A stretch of 64,000 nt of DNA from Codonopsis lanceolata (lineage: Eukaryota; Streptophyta; Magnoliopsida; Asterales; Campanulaceae), in assembly GCA_013146195.2 (NCBI GenBank), contig CM028378.1, positions 91,012,295-91,076,294 on the forward strand. The letters run 5' to 3'. The translations under genes and the position numbers were made by a program. Shown in pieces: positions 11,254 through 25,353 of the stretch; positions within the stretch are counted from its first letter, which is position 1; the number at the start of each line of letters is the position of its first letter. Under the pieces are notes generated by a model that made no database searches, was not told where the DNA came from, and saw only the letters and a list, made by a program, of their open reading frames with translations.

Positions 11254-12039
11254 GTGTGCTTAGGAGTGAAATTTTTTCATTAGCCTACTATTTGGGTGTT
11301 TTAGTTTTATTATATTGTTGATGTTGTTACTTGGTGTGGTTTGAATGATAGCATCAACAAACTCTCATCTCTTTTTAGGTTTGTGAAATAGGACTGATGA
11401 AATTTGTCAATGTTTAGGTAGTTAGGTATTTTTTATTTTATTGTGGTGTTGTTGCTACTTAATGCTTGGAGGGAGCATTGGATTTTTGAGATTGTGCAAT
11501 AGGTTGGATGTAATGGTTGGTTATTGGGGAATTGTCAGTAGAATCCTCAATTTTGTCAACATTGATTATGTATGTAAAATATCCCTCCCTCTAATCATAA
11601 TTTGTTGATGGCCATTGCTTTATTTTGCTCTGTATATAGTTGTGGGTCTCAAATTGGTAAAATTGTACCCAAATTGATGAATCTAATTGGTTATTTGATG
11701 AATATGACAACTTGATGAAAATCATTGTATAAAAGGCCATTATAAACATTGTACTTAACTTGATGAATATGATAACTTGATAACCAAAGTATATAAGAGA
11801 GTTGATGAAAAGCATTGTACTCAAAAAGGCCATTACAAAAGATATACCATTCATTTTACTCATAATAACCAAAGTATGCAAAAGAGTTGGTTAATTGGTC
11901 ATTTACAAAAGGCCACTAACTTAACTATTCTAACTATGCAAAAGACATATACATTTCCCAACAAATTACTTCAAGGCATGACATCTTCCACTTGATCACT
12001 CTTTTTAGCAACCTTTTGAATTTGCTGAATTTTGCAAGC
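11254..12039. other. AT-rich spacer inside the 31.8-kb MULE
   Basis: No gene is recognised. It separates the 3' end of the zf-GRF remnant from the 3' end of the convergent transposase. A short imperfect duplication (AACCAAAGTAT ... AGAGTTG) occurs at 11780-11900. Confidence 0.4.
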
Positions 12040-13215
12040 TTCCAAGAGTAACACTTATGTTCCCCCTCCAATTATAATTTGTGGCAAGAATTGAAGTACC
12101 ACCAACAATTGTTATGGCAGATGGCATCTCAGGCATAGTCATCCTCTGTCTTGGTCTCTGAATGAAATTAAAAATAACAGTAGTGTAATCCCAACAACAT
12201 TAGTGACTGCTTCTTTTAGTAGCTTTACGCCTCAGGATCTAGACGGCACAACTACTTGCTTCGGGTTGATTTATGCTGATGTCGAGTCTGGAATCGGGCA
12301 GAGCAACTGCTTGCTTTTCGGTTTTGGAATCGGTGAAAATAGGGCGGAAGCCTAATTGATTAACTAGGTTTCACTTTGGCCGGAGAGTTTAGGTGTTTAG
12401 GGGCGGTTTCGGTAGCCTAACAGAGCTTCGGAGTTTGAATTGGAAAAATTAACAGCGTAATTGTATTCCTCATAATTCTTGTGCGTTAATTTCTCACAAT
12501 TCTTCTGTTGTGAATTCGTTTCTTTTTCTCTGGTCGAAGCCTGCTATTTATAGGCGGATGAAGACGAGCCTTAACAGCGAAGGAATCCTCGATATTTATC
12601 TTCGTGCTTTATAGTCTTGTACCTTACGCTTGAGGGCTTGTACCAAAGAACAAATGCAGCAGTGAATAAAGCAAATTGGGGCACTGCCTTTTAACATATT
12701 TGGGCACAACACCCAAATATGTTACTGGCTGCTCCCATTTGCTTTTCCTTCTTATTTTTGGCATTTTACCCCCATGTTGTTTATCATTTGTTATTTCTTC
12801 CGTCCTTTTACACTTTGAACCCTACAACTTAACATCCGTTAGTCCTTCTTGACAGGTTTTGATATTTTATAGAATGTTATAAACAAGGGTATAAAATTGG
12901 GGTGTGTACAGACACACCATGTGCTCATAAGTCTTCATGTAGGTCTCCTTTTTGTACCAGTCAACCACATTTTGGTCAACATCTAGTTGGTTGTGATTTA
13001 GGGCAGATATTCCATGTGGGCAAGGGATATTAACTGCCACTTTCTACAAGAACACTCTTGAGTACTCAGATCCACATCAAACATGTCCCCATATATTCCT
13101 CTCACTTGATACTTTTTGTACCCAGCCCAAAGTGTAATTGTTAGGTCTCTTATGGCATACTCAGGATATAAGTCAGACGGGAGGTGAATAGCCTATGTTG
13201 CCATCATTAAAATTT
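12040..13215 (-). pseudogene. MuDR-type transposase C-terminus with SWIM finger
   Basis: On the minus strand 13130-12930 encodes YQVRGIYGDMFDVDL, then CSCRKW and IPCPHG, then DWYKKETYMKTYEHM. That is the end of a plant MuDR-type transposase: the SWIM zinc finger (C-x-C ... C-x-H) followed by the conserved Y-rich tail. The reading then meets an inserted LTR fragment (12910 down to 12205). It seems to resume after an acceptor-like TTTCATTCAG with RPRQRMTMPEMPSAITIVGG down to about 12040. Stops and a small frame slip near the SWIM motif show it is dead. It is the same strand and order as the N-terminal half at 39943-41385, so both are taken as one gene. Confidence 0.72.
12205..12910 (-). mobile_element. 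Truncated gypsy-type LTR (TGTAGACAC family)
   Basis: The minus-strand start is TGTACACACCCC at 12910. The segment parallels 17400-18122, sharing GACGGCACAACTACTTGCTT, the CTATAAATA promoter (plus strand 12541-12556) and CAAATTTGGGCGC-like stretches. The distal end of the LTR is missing near 12205. Confidence 0.7.
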
Positions 13216-13980
13216 CATCATTCTTTGGATTAATCAATAGAGATAGTGTCTAAAGTTTCTTAGGCAAAGATGATTTCCTTACTATAACAATCTGTTAAGA
13301 TAAACTCAGTGGATATGCTATTGCAAAGCTGCTAAGGCAGATATCAAAATCTGCTTGCAACCACTATTATATAATTTGCTAGAAAGAGTGGGGGCATCGA
13401 AAAAGAATAATAAAATGTATATAACATTGAGGATAAAAGTTACAGTAAGTAGAATGATCTACTTATAAAGTGATCGATAGCTTTTACTTCATAAGATGCA
13501 AACTTACAGTCCCATGAACAGAGAGCTAAGCAAGATAAATCATGAAAGAACAAGTAAGAGAAGTAAATGGTGAATATTGAAAACTTTTTTTTTTGTATTT
13601 AAAATTCAACAAAGGTTCATCAAATGATGAGCATGCTTAGTACATCAACCTAGACTCTCTAACCTAAACTTCTGCCTCTCATTTATCATGGAGGAGAAAT
13701 GAGTCAAACATATACCAGCTTCATCTCTCCAGCACTTCCATATCTTATAGGAAGAAGAAGATGGTAGTGCCAGTGAGATGGCTTAAATGAGAAGAGGATA
13801 TTAGATCAGGTTAATCAATTAGCTAGTAATTGATCAAACTAAGTGCAAATCACTTGACCTCGTGCAACGACTCAACATCACACAACCAACAACACTTGCA
13901 ACGCAGTACAAGTCTGAAGGTATGGATGTTATTGGGATTAGCAACGTTGGAGCTTTTCTTGGATATCTTCAAGGAGCTTG
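13216..13980. other. Unassigned sequence inside the 31.8-kb MULE
   Basis: No recognisable coding or repeat boundaries. By position it should hold upstream transposase exons, but I see no conserved motif. Confidence 0.35.
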
Positions 13981-14572
13981 TGTAGACACCCAAATTTTGT
14001 AACCCTACGATATAATGTCCTACAGTAATGATACAATATATTTATAACTCAATTGGACAAACAAATGTTGCTTTTTGTCAGTGTTACAGGTAACTGGACT
14101 AAACTGGAGTTAAATGACACATACAAAACATCACATGGCTTAAACTGAAACAACCAATTTAGCCGTAAAACGCAAGATGAAGCTGCTTCGCCATGAAGGG
14201 TGCCGCTCCCTATGCATGGGAGCCGCTCCATCTTTCTCTCTTCTCCAGGCAAGCTGAAACACTGTCATTTCCTCAACCGTCTCGTGCTTCTTGCACTGTC
14301 TCGCTACCAGGCTTCCACTTGGCATGCCATGCACTGATTGTGAATAAATGCTGTCGTTTAATGGACCGTTCTTCTCATATAAATAGAGGCTTCGGGCTCT
14401 CACTACCAGGCTTCTTGCACTGTCTCGCTACCAGGCTTCCACTTGGCATGCCATGCACTGATTGTGAATAAACGTTGTCGTTTAATGGACCGTTCTTCTC
14501 ATATAAATAGAGGCTTCGGGCTCTCATTCTCAACACCACAAAAACATCCCGCAAACATGCATTCCACACCAC

Positions 14573-14608
<36 letters not shown>

Positions 14609-14973
14609 CCTTCCGGAAGCCTCCTCTGCCAAAGAAGCCGAAGAAGAAGAAAGCCTCCTCGCCCAGCACCCCGTAGCGAGCCATCTGAAGATCCAGTCTT
14701 TGCCCCCGGGCAAGCTGAACACACACACACACACATAAGAAGAAATATTTCCTTTCTTTGAAAGATATGGGAAGCACACTTAAAGTCTTCGAGCGCCTAG
14801 TGGGCTAAAGCCTAGGCGTATATATAACGGGTCAGACATTCACGCTACAAGAGGTAAATATTAATTAATTGTCTTGTCCTGTTAATATAAATGTAGAATA
14901 TTTATGTTATGCATGTAATGTAAATAATAAAATTATAATTAGATAGTATAATGTAGATAATAAATAAAGATGA

Positions 14974-15036
<63 letters not shown>

Positions 15037-15458
15037 TTTAACTTTATATAGTTAACATTGTAATATGTATATATATTGTTAATGTTTAGACATAAATACA
15101 CACATAGTCGTTGTCATGCTCAAATAACATTAAATGCAAAGCACCGCTATTTTCAATATATGTATATATATAAAATACACTTTCTGGATTAAAACGTTAT
15201 AAAGCATGTTATTTTAACAAAACCCCAAAACGAGACCGAAAGGGCGAGTTGGGTGATTAACCCCTTCCTAACTGGTAACCTAGCCTCCGTACCTACACAT
15301 TTTCTGGTAACATACGGTTTTTCTCTATTTAACATTAAAATAGAGGTGCGACTCTATACACACAATTTTGAGTCAATGACGAGACCGAGCGTATTCCACG
15401 CGCATAAGTTTCCAAACAACTTGCTTTTCACACGAGGGGTCACGAAACGGGGTTCTCA
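13981..15458 (+). mobile_element. Gypsy-type LTR with primer-binding site (TGTAGACAC family)
   Basis: It starts TGTAGACACCC and ends ...GGGGTTCTCA at 15458. The sequence after the end, GTGGTGACTCTGCTGGGGA, looks like a tRNA-primed binding site. The family block CCGAAAGGGCGAGTTGGGTG is at about 15237, as in the other copies at 16.7, 54.3 and 63.7 kb. It carries a duplicated core promoter (14287-14534), CA runs (14571-14606, 14720-14737) and a TA run (14975-15034). No same-orientation partner LTR lies nearby, so the element is truncated. Confidence 0.72.
14287..14534 (+). promoter_or_regulatory. Tandemly duplicated LTR core promoter (two TATA boxes)
   Basis: A 124-bp unit is present twice (14287-14410 and 14411-14534). 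Each copy contains TATAAATA (14378-14385 and 14502-14509) followed by GAGGCTTCGGGCTCTC. The same TATAAATAGAGGC-like box occurs once in the other LTRs of the family. Confidence 0.85.
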
Positions 15459-16470
<1,012 letters not shown>

Positions 16471-16475
16471 CCTGG

Positions 16476-18122
16476 TGAGAGTGCCCCGTTTCGCACCTTT
16501 TCCCTCTACTGAAAAGTGGGTGGTTTCAAAACTTCGAGCGCGTGGAATACGCTCGATCTCAATTTGTGGACTCAAAAATGTGTTACAGAGTCGCCACCTC
16601 TATTTTATGGTTAAACATAGAAAAACGAAAACTATCAGAATATATGAGTTCAGGGGCTAAGTTACGAGTTAGGAAGGGGTTAAGCACCCAACTCGCCCTT
16701 TCGGTCTCAAAATGGGCTTATCAATATGCTTGTTTTATTTTACACACTTTGGTTTAGAAAAATACATTTATATACGACAGAAAGAAATAAAGAGAAATTA
16801 CTTTAAATTTATTAAAGAAAAGAAAACACAATTACAACTGAAATAATACAACTTAGAGAATGATTATAACATTTTTATAAGCTATTTTAAGAATAAAATA
16901 GTTATGCTAGAACAAAATTTATTTATATTTACATGCATAAGTTGGAAAGAAACTTATTAAATAATAAGAATTATAATTATTTCTATATTTAAAGTATGTG
17001 CAAAAAAGAAACTAATTAAATTGCAAGAGATTATAATTACTTTACATTAAAGTAAAGACATGACAAGTAAAGGAAAACTTATAACGGTTACATTTTAGAG
17101 ATATAATTAAAGTATTTATATTTTAGACTATAATAATGACTTATTTTATAGCCCTTTTATGATAGAAATTTTAACATCATAGCGATTTAATTATTTTATG
17201 TCATTATTATATTTTTATGTAACTTAAACGGAGATGAAAATAACTTTAGTATCTACCTCTTGAAGTGTGAGGGTTATAACCCGGACCAACTTCGCTTAGG
17301 CAGGATTTTAGGTGTGCTCGCTCTGTCTTTCAGAGAGAGGGAGTCTTTTTTGTTGTATGCTTTGTTTTGTTGGAATTCGGGCAGCGTGACTGCTTGTTTA
17401 TGTTGCTTTTTGCCTTAGGATCCGACGGCACAACTACTTGCTTTCGCTTGTTTTATGCTGATGTCGAGTCTGAAATTGAGCAGAGCAATTGCTTGCTTTT
17501 TCTTGATATTACGTCTGGAATTAGGCAGAGCAACTACTTGTTTTGGGTTTTTGAAACCGGTGAACTAGGGCAGAAACCTAATTGGGAAACTAGGTTTAAC
17601 TTTGGCCGGAGAGTATAAGTATTTAGGAGGGATTTCGGCAGCTTAACGGTGCTTTGGGATTGATCACAAAACAACAACGTAACTCTAAATTTCTCTCTGT
17701 TCTTCTCCCAATTTTCGTGTGTGTTTTTCCGTTGTTTGTGCACTTGCCGAAGCCTCTATTTATAGGCGGATGGGGAGAAACCTTAACAGCGAAGGAAACC
17801 ATATATTTTATCTTTGTGCTTTAATGTGTTGTACCCTGCACTGAAGGAATTGTACCAAAGAAGGAAAGCAGTAGTGCATTTAACAAATTTGGGCGCACCC
17901 TACAATATTTTTGGGCGTAGCGCCCAATTCTGTTGTAGGGTGCTCCCATTTACTTTTTCTTTTCCTTTTTAACACTTTCCTCCCTTGCTGTTTATCATTT
18001 GCTATTTCTTCCGTCCTTTTGCACTTTGATCCCCTGTAACTTAACATCTTTTAGTACTTTTTGAAAGGTTTTAACATTCTATAGAATGTTATAAACAGGG
18101 GTACGAAATTGGAGTGTCTACA
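16476..18122 (-). mobile_element. Solo LTR, TGTAGACAC family, with CCTGG target duplication
   Basis: On the minus strand it starts TGTAGACACTCC at 18122 and ends ...GGGGCACTCTCA at 16476. The five flanking bases are CCTGG on both sides (16471-16475 and 18123-18127). Inside are the family block ACTCGCCCTTTCGG (about 16692) and the TATA box (plus strand CTATTTATAGGC near 17755). Length 1647 bp. It is a product of LTR-LTR recombination. Confidence 0.87.
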
Positions 18123-18127
18123 CCTGG

Positions 18128-19057
18128 AAGGGAAGAGACAGTACTGATCGTTTGATAAGAGAGTTAGGCTCAAATACATAAGGCAATTCAGACAATACAG
18201 ATTTGAGTTTGAATACAGAGGATAGTTTAGACAGTTTAGATTTGGGTTTGAATACAGATTAGTTCAGCACAGACAAATTTGGGTAGAATGTGTAAATACC
18301 ATAAATTTCTTAAATAAAATAAATTATATTTTTGGATATTAGTATTATTGAAATTAATTTTGGGCTTGCTTTATTTTATTTGTGGCCTTGTACACTTGAA
18401 TTTAAGTGGGCTTGGTGTGCATTACTTGGTCTATTTTGAGTTTTGGGTTGGCCCATCAATGTGGGATCTATTTTACTTATGATAATAATAAGAATAATAA
18501 TAATTATTATTATAAAATAATAACAATAATAAAATAACTCGGCAGCCAGCCGCATATAATCGGGAAGAGAGAGAGATGAAGTGAAAGAGGGAAAAATCCA
18601 TGGGATGAATGTATAAACCGATTGCGTACATGTTCGATTAGAAGAGGAAAGGTTTGGACAACTGGGTATAAATACTCTTGCTACCTTCTGGGTTGAGACA
18701 CCCATAAAAATCAAATAAAAAGCTGTTGACCTATTGTGAAAGGGAGAGAGAACTGCAAGAACAATCACAAACTAGATTGGCAAAATACTGGACGAGGGCA
18801 AGAAGAAAGAAAGCCGATTAATCCAGATTTTGAAGGTAAGCCCATTAATTTAAGATTTAATCAGTATATAGTATTTATATGGGTGAGTAGATGAACTTTA
18901 TTTAAACTCTCAATTAAAATGGACATGGAGTTGAAATCTGCAAAATGGTTTGAATTGGTAGAATTGCTAGTAGTGATGTGTTGGGAAACAAATAAGGAAG
19001 AATGGAGTTTTCAGTTGAAAAGAAAGAGATTAGAAGGGGCAGAGAAGAGTGATGGAC
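18128..19057 (+). other. LTR-like sequence, family unclear
   Basis: TGTAAATACC at about 18291 could be an LTR start. A promoter-like GGGTATAAATACTCTTGC lies near 18664, followed by a leader-like A/G-rich stretch. No partner or target duplication was found and no coding region is recognised. Confidence 0.35.
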
Positions 19058-22000
19058 TGTAAGACCCCGAATCCTTATGTGTTTGACTTGATATAATTAT
19101 AGGCATGATGGACCACAATTATGCAGTGTCGTCGTTCCGGTTGTATTTATTGTCGTTTTACTCTGTTGATATTATTTTCGACCCAAAGTTTAGCCCGATA
19201 TGACTGAGGACCTTGGGGACTAACTTAGAATTATTTTGGATTAATCAGATACACGTTTGCATGCTCTCGTGTTCGATTTTTGGCTTAACTCGTATTCCCG
19301 CAGGCCATGATAGGTCTGTAGTATTTTGGCCATAACTTTGTGTACAGAACTCCAAATTCGGATCCGTTTGATGCGTTAGAAACTAGGCTCATAGATCTTT
19401 CTAACCATACCTTTTGTGCAATTTTAGGGCGTGTATTTCGGTACAGGAACATTTTGTAAGATGACCCAAATTCTGGTATACTTTAGTTGATCACTCATTG
19501 TGTGTTGGACTTTAGTTTTGGCCAATTACACACCTACCCTTAATGATAAACTCTCCATATTCATTTCCTAGGCCATATTATCAGCCCTTGTCTAATCCTA
19601 CAGCTCTAGACTAGGTTGATTAGGGTTTGGAGTGGGAGACAAGTCCTTTGGTACCCACAAGAATATATTCTTCCCTATACCCAATGCCTTGTGACTTGAG
19701 CCTTGTCCCACATGTTTTTTTTTGACTACCAAAGACCAAGAATAGTCTTCCCCCATTTCAGTCTCCTTCCCCCCCAAAGAATCCGTGAGGAGAGAGAGGG
19801 AGATTTTCCATGGAAGCTTAGGTGTTCTTGGTGTTCAAGATTGAGTTCCCATGGCTTCTCTCATCCGATTTCCAAGCCAAGACAAGGTAATCGAAGCTCT
19901 TTCTAATTACTTCCCTTCAAATCGAACTTGAGTACGTTTTTGCTACTTCTTTCTCTTCTAGATATGAAATGGAGGGATGCCATGGAAGTCTTGATGGTTC
20001 ATGAAGATTGAACTTGAGTTCTATAACTCATCTTGCCCATTTTTCAAGCATGCATTGTGGAGATGAAGCTCCTTTTGACTACCCTTCTTGCTTACAACTA
20101 CAAAATCGTTCCCCCTCTATCTATTTCAGGTTTCATCTAGGTTTGAAATTCAGATTTGAGGTACGTTACTAAACTCCCTTGCTTGCTTCTTCATAAATCT
20201 TGCTTACATCATGTTTAGGAAGAGTTTTATCTAGTCTATAAAACGATTTGAGGTTTCTATGAAATCTGAAATTTTTTCCATGGATATTGACTTGATGATT
20301 TTGGTCTTGGGTTTAGTTTGAAATAGGTTCAAACTTTGATTTGGGAAACATTGTTGTTCATGAACTTGTTGGAAAACAAACCATGCAAATTCAGTTTTTG
20401 TTTTGGGTAAATCTCGGGAGAGTACTGGTACTAATCCACTAAATGGAATTGTCTAAAAATAGAGTATGTTATACCTATACATGTTAGGTAACTCTCTGTA
20501 AAGTTTCATAAATTTTGGAGTTCAGGAAGTATTTTTCATTGGTCACAAAACGTGGCTGTTCCAGTAAGCTGTTACCAGAAATCCAACCTGTTAACATGAG
20601 ATTTAGGTGACCATAATTCGATGAGTACATGTCTGAATTGAGGAGTTTAAAATGATAAGTTGTAGTTCAAAGATTCTAGTTTCTGTAAATGTTATATTTA
20701 TAATATTTGGTGAATTTTCTAAGACAGACACTCAGTGTAAGTCCTAGTAGAGAATCAGACTTATGTCATGAAGTTGAGAGGACCATGATTTGATGAATAC
20801 AAGTCCAATTGGAGTGTTTTAAAATGGTAAAATCTAGATCAAAGAGTCTAGTTTCTGGAAATGTAAATTTTATTTCATTTGGAGTAACGAGGAATATTTG
20901 GTGAATTTTGTATGATAGACATGTAGAATGAGTGACGACAGAAAATCAGGTTTTTAACTTGAACTTTGATGGGCTGTATTTTGTTGAATACAAGTCATAA
21001 TGGAGTAATTTAAAAGGCTAAAATATAGTATTAACAGTCTAGTTTCATACTAAGAAATAGTCACCTCCTTTTGAGTTGTGAGTAATTAATGGTGGAATTT
21101 ACAAGATGGCTGTGCAGAATGAGTTATAACAGAAAATCTGGAAAATAACTTGTGTTTGGGATAATCATAAATTGATGATTATAGGTCTGAATTGAATGAT
21201 TCAAAATGGTAAATAATACCTTAATATGTCTAGTTTCTAAATATGTGTGGATCACAATATTTGGATTTGTCAAGCGTGGTTTATAAATAATACATGAACC
21301 ATAATGGATTTGGGAACATAGGATGAATGATCGTTCTAGAATGAGTTTTAGCGAATATAATCTAATTTATTAATTGATCCTGGACCATCAATGAAGTCTT
21401 GGGGATTTTATGAGTTGCTACTTGTTAAGTTACGGGTTTAGCCTAGATTCATAAGAGAAATGGATTTCTATACTTGCGTGGTTTATTATTTGTTAAGTGA
21501 TGCACTTAACTTGGATTTATGCTAGAAATAAATATCTACGCTTATTAGATATTATGACTTATGAAAGCATAATTGTGATACTCGTCAAGGATTGGTTCTC
21601 CCTATTTAATTATATGACTTATAAGGCATATTGTGTATTTTGACATGAAACATAATCTGCTTTTGATTACTCTGTGTTTCATTGATAATTGATTCACCAA
21701 CATGTGTTGAACTTATATTTCACTAATAGGTGAAATTATGAACTAATGATCTAGGGTTTCTTAATGAGACAAGAACCTAGCTATGCGTGAACCGAGAACT
21801 TAGAAAATGGTTAGAAATGCAAATAGCATTTATAACCTATTTGGTATGAATTGTAGTAAAGACTCAACGGAGTCGAGCTTAAGGAAAAAAATTGAACCTT
21901 ACCAGGATCGTGGTGAGATCCTACAACTTGTAGAATCCATTTGACTAGATTACTAGCCTTTGGAACTTGAATAACATTCGATGGACAACTTGACACTTGT

Positions 22001-23775
22001 ATTTTCGAGACTCAATTTGGCTCTTAAAGTAATGTATATGATTAATCGTGAACATGTCGTGCATAACATGCTTTCTTGTCTTGAACGAGCTCGCTCTTGT
22101 CGAGATCGCTTCCTACTTGATTTAATATGAGTAAACATCTACTTGACATGGATGAGTTCGCTCTTGTTGAGCTCGATCCCTACTTGATTTTAATGTCAAG
22201 TAAATATCTGCTTGTCATTCCATTAGTCCAAATACTGGCATACTTGTCTTGTCTCGATGGTAACGATGCATCGCCGTCACGAATTGTGAGATTCGTGGTA
22301 GTGATGGGTCGCCAGCCCATCATCATGCACCCACCCTCCACTATTTGATCACAGTGGAGAAGAGTACCTTGTCGTAACCATTAGGGCGCTTGGAATAATA
22401 CTATCGTGCTTGGTCGATGTATCACTCACGTGCATCCGACAACCCATAATCGTGATAACCGTTTTCATTTCAGATCTACGTTGCGGCTCTATAACATATC
22501 CTCCTGTTATGTGATTTATTTCAAGCACTTATGTGACAACAAAGTGTTAATTGAGACATGAGATCGAAAGTGACCATGTTTATCTTGATTGCGCATGATT
22601 GAATTTCATGGTGTGTATATCTGTAGGTATACATGCTTATACTTGATAATTCTATGACTTAATATGCATATATGTGAATATACATGCTCATACTTGCTAG
22701 TTTCATGAATGACTTGACATGTATATAAAAAGTCATACATACTTACATGTAATGCTTTCATGAGAATTATTTTCTAATTCATTTGGTTTGTGTTGAGCAG
22801 GGGAATCCCACCCTAGTTCGTTTGGACAGCTTTAGTAAGTGAGAAGGAGATATTTCTTGCAAAGTATACGACACGTTTTCACGGGTTTCGTTGTTGTAAC
22901 ATGATGTTACTGTTGTTATAACAATGTTTCATATTATGTTATATTGTTCAAGAGTAACGCATATGTTTCGCTATATTGAGGCCGAGTAGATCGTGATTGT
23001 AGCGGATCGAGATGATCGATAGCCAAGCTTAGTTCGTGTGTTCATTATGATTGTAGCTCGATCCCGAGCTTAGTTCGTGTGTTCGTGATTGTAGTAGCCG
23101 ATTTCCCGAGTAGTAGCTTGCGGAGTTCCTCTACATTGTGTTGTTTCTTTTATTTTGTCCTTCTTTTACGCCGAGTAGATAAAGTTATATAAACGTGATA
23201 GCATTACTAGTCTTGTTGTACTTTCCTATCCCCGATTTTTAGTCGCGTGATCACTTCACTTCTTAGTATTTATTCGCTTAGTTCGTCTTGTGTTCATGAT
23301 TGTAGCCGTTGGGTACATGTTAGCCGTTGGGTATTGTTATATCGATAGCAGCCGATGGTGTGTTGCGGCACGTGAATTTTGTGTTTAGACTTGTGAGACA
23401 ACGTCTCTCTCGATTCTATTTGCTAGCTAGCTCTCTAGCTCGGGGCTTCGCTATGTTAACGCTTCCGCATCTTTGATTTTTGTTTACCCGTATTTTTATA
23501 CTATTACACATCCATGTTTAGAGCTTGATAGCTCTAATGTTTGACTTGCACTATTATTTACTTCGTGCTTGTCCTCTTCTTGCCTTGTCCTAGCGTTGCG
23601 CGACCAGGATTCGTTCTTCCGGAAATCCGACAAGAAAGAGAAGAAAGAAAAAAGAAAAAAAATTGAAAAAAGAATTGTAACCATATATATGTGTGTGTAT
23701 ACTCTGTTTTGGGTGTGTGTGCTGTGTTCGGTGAAGAGTAGTATGGGTGGATGTTTGTTTGAAGTAGCGAGGAAC
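19058..23775 (+). mobile_element. Long gypsy-type LTR-like block (TGTAAGACCCC start)
   Basis: TGTAAGACCCCGAATCC at 19058 is a start typical of large plant Ty3/gypsy LTRs. The block has no coding capacity. It holds about four imperfect ~185 bp repeats (20610-21300), a near-duplicated GCTCGCTCTTGT segment (22080-22180) and short repeats of GATTGTAGC (22990-23110). The right boundary is not fixed; a Tourist-like MITE starts at 23779. No target duplication was found. Confidence 0.45.
20610..21300 (+). repeat. About four imperfect ~185-bp tandem repeats
   Basis: Units start near 20611, 20789, 20976 and 21168. Each contains GAATACAAGTC-like text, then a TTTAAAATGGTAAA-like stretch, then TCTAGTTTCT. 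They are strongly diverged. Confidence 0.6.
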
Positions 23776-23778
23776 TAA

Positions 23779-24506
23779 GGCCCCGTTTGTTTCACGGAAA
23801 ATGACTTTCGAAAAACTTTTTTCTCATTTTCCGGTATTTGATAACTTTAGGAAAATGTAGTCAACGTAAAAGCTTTTCCGAGTCAACGGAAAATGAAAAT
23901 GAAAATGAAGATTTATTTTCCGACTTTATTTTTCGAATGTTCGAGTAACCCTCCGCGCCCTTCCAAAAGTACACATATTTACATACACGCACAATATTTC
24001 ACCCAACAAATAAATTGTTTAGAAATATTAATGGAGTTTGTGCACATTATTTTTAACTTAAAATTATAAGAAATATTTACCACGTCATAAAATTAGTGTC
24101 CGCTATATTATATTATTATTTAAGGACGTCCCAAACATTATTTATTTTATTTTTTAAAACAATTTTTCATATCAATTATTAATAAATTTGTGAGCTTGAA
24201 AAAAGATGGAACTTATTGATTTGACACCATTAATGATAAATTGGGGGTTATTAAAAGAAAATGACTTAAAACTTCAACACTATTTTATATTCAATAAGTG
24301 TATTAATATTAGAATATACTTTTTGTATTTATTCATTTATTGTTTTCCGTAACATTTTCCATGTATTTGCCTAACATCTGAAAATGTTTTCTGGCATATT
24401 TTGAAAAGATTTACCAAACACCTGAAAATGAAATCTTTTCATTTTGCATAAATCATTTTCCGGAAATCATTTTCTGAAAATCATTTTCCGTGAAACAAAC
24501 GGAGCC
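23779..24506. mobile_element. PIF/Harbinger (Tourist-like) MITE, 728 bp
   Basis: The left end GGCCCCGTTTGTTTCACGG is repeated inverted at the right (TTCCGTGAAACAAACGGAGC). TAA flanks both sides (23776-23778 and 24507-24509), the 3-bp duplication expected for this superfamily. Confidence 0.87.
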
Positions 24507-24509
24507 TAA

Positions 24510-25345
24510 GTGTGGGTTTTCAAAATTTATTTGGAGCTGGAAGTTGTATGAGTTAAAAGAAAAGTAAATAATATTTAATTAGCTACTGGTTTGTGGCTTA
24601 TTTTGGAGATTGAAAATGAATAGTAAAACAAATTTTAATGGCGAATTGAAACAAACCAGAGCGTTTGGAGATGGTTAGATTTTGCAATTTGACCTCTGAA
24701 CTTTGGTGATTTTCATTCTGGTTATTACAATTTTCAAAAAGGAAATTTAGGTTATGAGATTGACAAATGAGCCCTTTTCAATCAACTAGTAGTTACGGTG
24801 GTTAGAAGTGTGGGTTAGTTAAGATCTGTATTAATTAACGTACGACTAATTATGGTCAAAATATTTTGAGTCTAAGATAATTATTAATATCGATACGAGT
24901 AATGTACGTAATTAATTAAGCTTGATATTGTATTTTAGATTTGGGCCAGCGTGGATAACGGTACTGCTATCTCTGCAGGTGCCGCCCTACTTCCCTAAAA
25001 AAAAAACACATGCAAGTTTGATTTTTGCAGCGTATAAGAGGTAAGTGATTATGCATCATTTAGGTTATTTGAAATCTTTATTCCATATTGTTAGGCTTCC
25101 GTTATTTCTTTGGCATTTACCTTTCTTTGAAACGTATGTCGATTTTTGGTTGGTGTTTGAATTTCAATCACGTCGTATCCGTTCTTTTGTTATTCTTAAT
25201 TAATTGTGAATCTCTTTATGAATCTCACGTAATTTCTAAACTTCAAGTGAGATATTGTTGTTTGATTATCGTCGTATATGGTTTTGTTAAAATTACCATT
25301 TTTGAAAAAAACTCCGTTATGATCACTAAGACAACTTGACACTGG
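24510..25345. other. AT-rich spacer
   Basis: No gene or bounded element is recognised. The plus-strand ORF at 25088-25339 has no motif I recognise. Confidence 0.35.
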
Positions 25346-25353
25346 GTATTGAT

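Noticed and set aside
14375..14779. Overlapping ORFs across CA repeats
   Set aside because: They are made by (CA)n/(TG)n runs read in several frames (long CVCV stretches) and lie in LTR sequence.
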